64,000 bases of DNA from Nocardia anaemiae NBRC 100462 (GTDB taxonomy: Bacteria; Actinomycetota; Actinomycetes; Mycobacteriales; Mycobacteriaceae), in NCBI RefSeq assembly GCF_001612725.1, contig NZ_BDAZ01000034.1:113271-177270 (forward strand). Direction: 5' to 3'. The translations under genes were made by a program, and so were the position numbers. Under the pieces are notes generated by a model. That model saw only the letters and a list, made by a program, of their open reading frames with translations, did no database searches and was not told the origin of the DNA. Below are positions 59,379-64,000 of the stretch, piece by piece (position 1 is the stretch's first letter; each line of letters opens with the position of its first letter).

Positions 59379-61322
59379 GTGTGTGGACTGCTCGGATTTC
59401 TGACATCTGATGCGGCAACCGACGACGTGGTAGAGGGGGTGTACGACGCCCTGCACTGCGTGCGCCATCGCGGCCCGGACGAGCGCGGGACCTGGCACGA
59501 CGATCATGTGATCTACGGCTTCAACCGGCTGTCGATCATTGATATCGAGCATTCACACCAGCCGCTGCGCTGGGGTCCGGCGGAAAACCGGGAGCGCTAC
59601 GCGCTGACCTTCAACGGTGAGATCTACAACTACATCGAGATCCGCGAGGAACTCGCGAAGGCCCATGCCGAGGAGTACCCGGACGGCAGGATCTTCGAGA
59701 CCGAGGGCGATAGCGAGGCGATCGTCGCGGCCTTCCACTACTGGGGTCCGGAGGCGGTACGCAAGCTGCGCGGCATGTTCGCGTTCGCGATCTGGGATAC
59801 CGAAACCCAGGAGCTGTTCCTGGCGCGCGATCCGTTCGGAATCAAGCCGCTGTTCCTGGCGACCGGGCCCGGCGGGACCGCGTTCGGCAGTGAGAAGAAG
59901 AGTCTGCTGGAGCTGCTGCCCGCGCTCGGACTGTCCGATGCGCTGGATCCGCGAGCTCTGGAGCACTACACGGTGCTGCAGTACGTGCCGGAGCCGGAGA
60001 CCCTGCACAAGGACATCCGTCGGCTGGAATCCGGGCACTACGCGACCGTGCGGGCGGGCAAGGCGCCGACGATCACGCGCTACTTCGATCCGCAATTCAA
60101 GGTGCGGGCCTTCGCACCCGGTTCGGCGGCCGCCCGCTATCGCGATATCGCCGAGGCCCTCGAGGACTCGGTCGCCAAACATATGCGCGCGGATGTCACG
60201 GTCGGATCCTTCCTGTCCGGCGGCATCGATTCCACCGCGGTCGCGGCGCTGGCCATGCGGCACAACCCGAAGCTGATCACCTTCACCACCGGCTTCGAAC
60301 GCGAGGGCTACTCCGAGGTCGATGTGGCGGCCGAGAGTGCGGAGGCGATCGGCGCGCGGCACATCGTGAAGGTGGTCTCCCCCGCCGAATTCGCGGCCGC
60401 GATTCCCGAAATCGTCTGGTACCTCGACGATCCCGTGGCCGACCCGGCGCTGGTTCCGCTGTACTTCGTGGCCAAGGAGGCGCGCAAGCACGTCAAGGTG
60501 GTGCTCTCCGGCGAGGGCGCGGACGAGCTGTTCGGCGGATACACGATCTATCGGGAACCGTTGTCGCTCAAGCCTTTCGAGTACTTGCCACGTGGCGTGC
60601 GGAAACTGGCGGGCAGGCTCTCGGAGCGGATTCCGGACGGGACCCGAGGCAAGAGCCTGCTGCACCGCGGTTCGCTCACGCTGGAGGAGCGCTACTACGG
60701 CAATGCGCGCAGCTTCAGCGATGCGCAGTTGCGTGCGGTGCTGCGCGAATTCCGGCCGGAGTGGACGCACCAGGACATCACCGCGCCGATCTACGCGCGC
60801 TCGCGCGGCTGGGATCCGGTGACGCGCATGCAGCATCTGGATCTCTACACCTGGCTGCGCGGCGACATCCTGGTCAAGGCCGACAAGATGACCATGGCGA
60901 ATTCGCTCGAGCTGCGCGTGCCCTTCCTGGATTCCGAGGTGCTGAAGGTCGCCGAACAGCTGCCCTACGAGCAGAAGATCACCAAGGAGACCACGAAGTA
61001 CGCACTGCGCCAGGCGCTCGAGGGCATCGTCCCGCCGCATGTACTGCACCGGGCGAAGCTGGGTTTCCCGGTCCCGCTGCGGCATTGGTTGCGCGGCACC
61101 GAACTCTACGACTGGGCGCACCTGCAGATCGCCGAATCGCAGACCGATCACCTGCTGGACAAGGGTGCGATCAAAGGCATGCTCGAAGACCACCGCGCAG
61201 GCCGCGGCGACCACAGCCGCCGGTTGTGGACACTGCTGGTCTTCATGGTCTGGCACGGGATCTTCGTGGAGAAGCGCATTTCTCCCGATATTCAGGAGCC
61301 GGTCTACCCGGTCTCGCTGTAG
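59379..61322 (+). CDS. asnB: Asparagine synthetase, glutamine-hydrolysing
   Basis: The 647-residue protein has an N-terminal glutaminase domain whose nucleophile Cys2 (start GTG 59379, then TGT) becomes the first residue after methionine removal, with RHRGPDERGTW and FNGEIYNYIEIREEL. The C-terminal synthetase has the PP-loop motif LSGGIDSTAVA and SGEGADELFGGY. In actinobacteria this type also amidates diaminopimelate or other targets in the wall, so the real substrate may not be aspartate. It is oriented away from ctaC and ends before a terminator. Confidence 0.92.
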   Translation: MCGLLGFLTSDAATDDVVEGVYDALHCVRHRGPDERGTWHDDHVIYGFNRLSIIDIEHSHQPLRWGPAENRERYALTFNGEIYNYIEIREELAKAHAEEYPDGRIFETEGDSEAIVAAFHYWGPEAVRKLRGMFAFAIWDTETQELFLARDPFGIKPLFLATGPGGTAFGSEKKSLLELLPALGLSDALDPRALEHYTVLQYVPEPETLHKDIRRLESGHYATVRAGKAPTITRYFDPQFKVRAFAPGSAAARYRDIAEALEDSVAKHMRADVTVGSFLSGGIDSTAVAALAMRHNPKLITFTTGFEREGYSEVDVAAESAEAIGARHIVKVVSPAEFAAAIPEIVWYLDDPVADPALVPLYFVAKEARKHVKVVLSGEGADELFGGYTIYREPLSLKPFEYLPRGVRKLAGRLSERIPDGTRGKSLLHRGSLTLEERYYGNARSFSDAQLRAVLREFRPEWTHQDITAPIYARSRGWDPVTRMQHLDLYTWLRGDILVKADKMTMANSLELRVPFLDSEVLKVAEQLPYEQKITKETTKYALRQALEGIVPPHVLHRAKLGFPVPLRHWLRGTELYDWAHLQIAESQTDHLLDKGAIKGMLEDHRAGRGDHSRRLWTLLVFMVWHGIFVEKRISPDIQEPVYPVSL

Positions 61323-61543
61323 TCACTGGGAACGCGCACGTTTCGCCCGCCGACCCGCGGGTGATTCGTGCGTGGTGGGTGGGACCCAATGCGTGTGCGG
61401 CGCGGGAATCAGAGTGACGCGGCACCGTCGTCTCACAATGCCACTGTGCCGCACATCCTTTCGCACGCCGCGCATGGATGGACGGCGCTGGAGCATGCGC
61501 GGCACCGGAATCGGCGCTGAAAGGCGCGCAGTGAGCAGATGCG

Positions 61544-61572
61544 AACGGCCGCACCGGAATACGGTGCGGCCG
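61544..61572. terminator. Terminator between asnB and adoK
   Basis: A perfect 12-bp stem (61544-61555 with 61561-61572) and 5-nt loop lie 17 bp from the adoK stop, placed to stop adoK and readthrough from asnB. Confidence 0.8.
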
Positions 61573-61588
61573 TCGAGATCGGCGTGCC

Positions 61589-62557
61589 TCAGAGCAGGGG
61601 CTTGATATCGGCGGCGGCCGCAGGGCCGTAGGCGTTGGTGAGGCGTTCGAGAGCGTCGTCCTTGTTGAGGGTCCACTCCTGGGTGCCCATGGTCTCGAGG
61701 ACGAGAACCGCGATGAGCGAACCCAATTGGGCGGAGCGCTCCAGCGAGAGTCCGGTGGTGTGGCCGGTCAGGAAGCCAGCGCGGAAGGCGTCGCCGACGC
61801 CGGTGGGCTCGACCTTGTCGACCTCGGGGACCACACCGACGGTCACCTCGGTGCCGTCGCGGTCGAAGATCTGCACGCCGTCCTTGCCGAGTGTGGTGAC
61901 CCGGATGCCGACCTTACGGGCGACCTCTTCCTCGCTCAGACCGGTCTTCTGCAGCAGCAGCGCCCACTCGTACTTATTGGTGAAAAGGTATGCGGCGCCG
62001 TCGATCAGCTGCACGGCCTGATCACCGTCGAGGCGAGCCAGCTGCTGGGACGGGTCGGCGGCGAACGGAATGCCGAGTTCGCGACATTCGGCGGTGTGGC
62101 GCAGCATCGCCTCCGGATCGTTGGCGCCGATGAGCACCAAGTCGAGACTGTGCTGCTCGGCGAGTTCGCCGATCGAGATATCGCGGGCCTCGCTCATCGC
62201 GCCCGGGTAGAACGAGGCGATCTGGGCCATATCGTCATCGGTGGTGCAGACGAAGCGAGCGGTATGCGCCCGGTCCGAGATCTTGACGGTGGAGCAGTCG
62301 ACACCGTGCTTCTCCAGCCAGGCGCCGTACTCGGCGAAATCGGCGCCGACCGCGCCGACGAGCAGCGGCGTGCGGTTCAAAACGCCCATGGCGTAGGCGA
62401 TATTGCCCGCGACACCGCCCTTGCGGATCTGCAGATCATCGACGAGAAAACTCACCGAGACGTGGTCGAGCTGATCGGCCAGCAGCGCGTCAGCGAACCG
62501 TCCGGGGAAACGCATGAGATGGTCGGTTGCGATGGACGCGGACACGGCGATAGACAC
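61589..62557 (-). CDS. adoK: Adenosine kinase (PfkB family)
   Basis: The 322-residue kinase closely matches my recollection of M. tuberculosis AdoK: SASIATDHLMRFPGRF, VSFLVDDLQIRKGGVAGN, PFAADPSQQLARL and the catalytic PTGVGDAFRAGF. It phosphorylates adenosine to AMP, and clears the adenosine released from S-adenosylhomocysteine, so it also supports methylation metabolism. The start GTG 62557 has AAGGGG nine bases upstream. Confidence 0.92.
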   Translation of the reverse strand: MSIAVSASIATDHLMRFPGRFADALLADQLDHVSVSFLVDDLQIRKGGVAGNIAYAMGVLNRTPLLVGAVGADFAEYGAWLEKHGVDCSTVKISDRAHTARFVCTTDDDMAQIASFYPGAMSEARDISIGELAEQHSLDLVLIGANDPEAMLRHTAECRELGIPFAADPSQQLARLDGDQAVQLIDGAAYLFTNKYEWALLLQKTGLSEEEVARKVGIRVTTLGKDGVQIFDRDGTEVTVGVVPEVDKVEPTGVGDAFRAGFLTGHTTGLSLERSAQLGSLIAVLVLETMGTQEWTLNKDDALERLTNAYGPAAAADIKPLL

Positions 62558-62743
62558 GAGGCTGAGCCCCTTCGAGTAGGCGGCAGACGACGAAAGGCGC
62601 GGGACAAAACCCGCGCCTTCACCGTAGCTCACCCGCCTCCCCGAGTCTCTTGCCGATCGTGATGCTCGAGGCTTTCGTCGCGGACCGGCGGTCGACGCCC
62701 AGTTCAGTTCTGGGCGGCCCTGACGAGTGTCCTTATGACATCA

Positions 62744-62760
62744 GCTGCCGCGTCGGCAGC
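62744..62760. terminator. Weak hairpin after erpA
   Basis: A 7-bp stem (62744-62750 with 62754-62760) and 3-nt loop lie about 48 bp past the erpA stop. It is too short to be sure it terminates transcription. Confidence 0.35.
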
Positions 62761-62807
62761 AGGGTGACCGGGGCCCGATACGACTCGGAGAGTCGGGCGC
62801 GCAGGTG

Positions 62808-63158
62808 TCAGTTGAAAGAGTCGCCGCAGGCGCAGGAACCCGTGGCGTTCGGGTTGTCGATCGTGAAGCCCTGCTTCTCGATGGTGTCGACGAAGTCGAT
62901 CGAGGCGCCCTGCACGTACGGCGCGCTCATCCGGTCGACGGCCAGCTTGACGCCGCCGAAGTCGACGGTCAGGTCACCGTCGAGCGAGCGGTCGTCGAAG
63001 AAGAGCTGGTAGCGCAGGCCAGCACAGCCGCCCGGCTGCACGGCGATACGCAGGGCGAGGTCGTCACGACCCTCCTGGTCGAGCAGCGCCTTCGCCTTGC
63101 TGGCGGCGGCATCGGTCAGGGTCACACCGTGGGTGGTCGTCTCGTCTTGCACAGTCAT
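62808..63158 (-). CDS. erpA: Iron-sulfur cluster insertion protein (ErpA/IscA-type)
   Basis: The 116-residue A-type carrier has its three conserved cysteines in PGGCAGLRY and SCACGDSFN. It holds and delivers [Fe-S] clusters, for example to the Rieske protein or other targets. Rv2204c is at the same place in mycobacteria. It stands alone between adoK and the DUF3043 gene. Confidence 0.92.
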   Translation of the reverse strand: MTVQDETTTHGVTLTDAAASKAKALLDQEGRDDLALRIAVQPGGCAGLRYQLFFDDRSLDGDLTVDFGGVKLAVDRMSAPYVQGASIDFVDTIEKQGFTIDNPNATGSCACGDSFN

Positions 63159-63331
63159 GAACTCTCCTCAGGACAGCTGTGTTCAACCCGTGAACAGCGC
63201 ACGGCTCGTGGCTGTCAACACCACTCAGCGGGCTGTTATTCCCCCATCTTGCCACCACCGGCTACCGCGGTGGACACAACCTCCCACCGGCCTCATTTCC
63301 TGCGGGGTACCGCATCGAATAGCCTGGTCGC

Positions 63332-64000
63332 GTGAAATTGTTCCGTCGCGGCGAGTCCAGCACCACCGACGAGAGCGCCGACCGCACGGCGGGCTCGGAC
63401 GGCGGCTCGACCGCAGTCTCCACCACTAAAGCGGCCACCGCCACCGAGGGCAAGGGTCGCCCCACTCCGAAACGTCGTGAGGCCCAAGGCAAACGGCGCG
63501 GCCCGGTGGCTCCGGCCCCGCTCACCGCGAAGGAGGCCCGCGCCCGGCGCAAGGCCACCCGAGGTAACCGCGCGGACCGCAAAGCGGCCTCCGCCGAGCG
63601 TCGGCTGGCGGCCCAGGACCGGCGCGCCAGGATGCTCGCGGGCGAGGACAAATACCTGCTGCCCCGCGATCAGGGTCCGGTGCGGGCCTTTGTGCGCGAT
63701 ATCGTCGATGCCCGGCGCAACCTGGTCGGATTGTTCATGCCGATGGCGCTGGTGCTGATCCTGTCGATGTTCGTCGCGCCCGCGCTGCAGACGATTGTGA
63801 CACTGGCCATGCTGGTGATGATGTTCTTCATGATCGCCGAGGGCTTCCTGCTCGGCCGGATCGTCAACGGGCGGGTGCGCGAGCGTTTCCCGGAGAGCAC
63901 CGATACCGGCTACAAGCTGGGTTGGTACGCCTTCGTCCGCGCCTCGCAGATCCGCAAGATGCGGGCGCCGAAGCCGCGGGTCGCCCCCGGCGACAGTGTC
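63332..64000 (+). CDS. DUF3043 membrane protein, 5' part (Rv2206-like)
   Basis: The first 223 codons are visible; the gene runs off the right edge. The N-terminal half is strongly basic (KRREAQGKRRGP, ARARRKATRGNRADRKA), then RDQGPVRAFVRDIVDARRN, a conserved block of the family. Two membrane segments follow (about 137-155 and 157-175), then a soluble tail. The start is GTG 63332. Function is unknown. Confidence 0.82.
   Translation, partial: MKLFRRGESSTTDESADRTAGSDGGSTAVSTTKAATATEGKGRPTPKRREAQGKRRGPVAPAPLTAKEARARRKATRGNRADRKAASAERRLAAQDRRARMLAGEDKYLLPRDQGPVRAFVRDIVDARRNLVGLFMPMALVLILSMFVAPALQTIVTLAMLVMMFFMIAEGFLLGRIVNGRVRERFPESTDTGYKLGWYAFVRASQIRKMRAPKPRVAPGDSV

Noticed and set aside
59553..61256. 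567-residue minus-strand frame
   Set aside because: Antisense shadow of asnB, composition typical of a mirror frame.
63477..63758. 93-residue plus-strand frame inside the DUF3043 gene
   Set aside because: It is out of frame within a basic, Arg/Ala-rich coding region whose conserved family blocks are in the other frame.
1..64000. CRISPR array, insertion sequence, prophage, tRNA or rRNA genes
   Set aside because: No regularly spaced identical repeats, transposase or integrase motifs, or tRNA-like cloverleafs were seen anywhere in the window.

Overview
The window is high-GC actinobacterial chromosome, most likely from a Nocardia-type member of the mycolic-acid bacteria. The reason is gene content and order: mraZ, mptA, pknL, class II aroG, qcrCAB, pimB', ctaC/ctaF, asnB, adoK, erpA and a DUF3043 gene are the genes of the Mycobacterium tuberculosis Rv2166c-Rv2206 interval (from memory of that genome). 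Codon use and intergenic style look uniform. There are no insertion sequences, phage genes, tRNAs, rRNAs or CRISPR arrays.

Layout. 1-1.9 kb: start of the division/cell-wall cluster (rsmH fragment, mraZ with a three-box MraZ operator), a DUF3040 membrane protein and a HEPN-like protein, all on the minus strand. 2.1-7.6 kb: a plus-strand run with a GNAT acetyltransferase, a CrtO-type carotenoid ketolase, a CruF-type hydratase, LppM and a CruG-like glycosyltransferase. 7.7-8.4 kb: a secreted protein. 8.7-20.1 kb: a ten-gene operon headed by a SAM (S-box) riboswitch. It has a cystine-type ABC importer with a frameshifted binding protein, a complete peptide-type ABC importer, two flavin-dependent (LLM) monooxygenases and a DUF1684 protein. 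I read it as an organosulfur uptake and desulfurisation system. 20.1-26.8 kb: metF, then idsA2/crtE, crtI, mptA and crtB, so the core carotenoid genes are interleaved with a lipoglycan mannosyltransferase. 26.8-31.6 kb: the PknL-substrate DNA-binding protein, pknL (with four PASTA domains), aroG and an exoribonuclease.

31.6-52.8 kb: qcrB-qcrA-qcrC-ctaE on the minus strand, then trpD, an Lrp-type protein, a DnaQ/UvrC-like nuclease, two NlpC/P60 hydrolases sharing a promoter motif, a metallopeptidase-like protein, pimB', two small conserved proteins, an ArsA-like ATPase, a ROK glucokinase, plsC and a second, stand-alone qcrB. Relative to M. tuberculosis this block is inverted, and the two qcrB copies lie in opposite orientation at its ends. 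52.9-57.3 kb: a deazaflavin-type reductase, a Tat-exported PhoD phosphatase, an FAD oxidoreductase and a degenerate SDR. 57.4-64 kb: ctaF-ctaC, asnB, adoK, erpA and the 5' part of a DUF3043 gene.

The genes combine into respiration (bc1-aa3 supercomplex subunits), envelope building (PimB', MptA, PlsC, NlpC/P60, PknL), carotenoid synthesis (IdsA2, CrtI, CrtB, CrtO, CruF, GT) and sulfur/methionine economy (riboswitch operon, MetF, AdoK). A structured non-coding repeat family occurs at three loci (27.3, 36.1 and 43.5-43.9 kb). Several starts are unusual: mini-ORFs that bridge coupled genes, and three genes with no well-supported ATG, GTG or TTG start.
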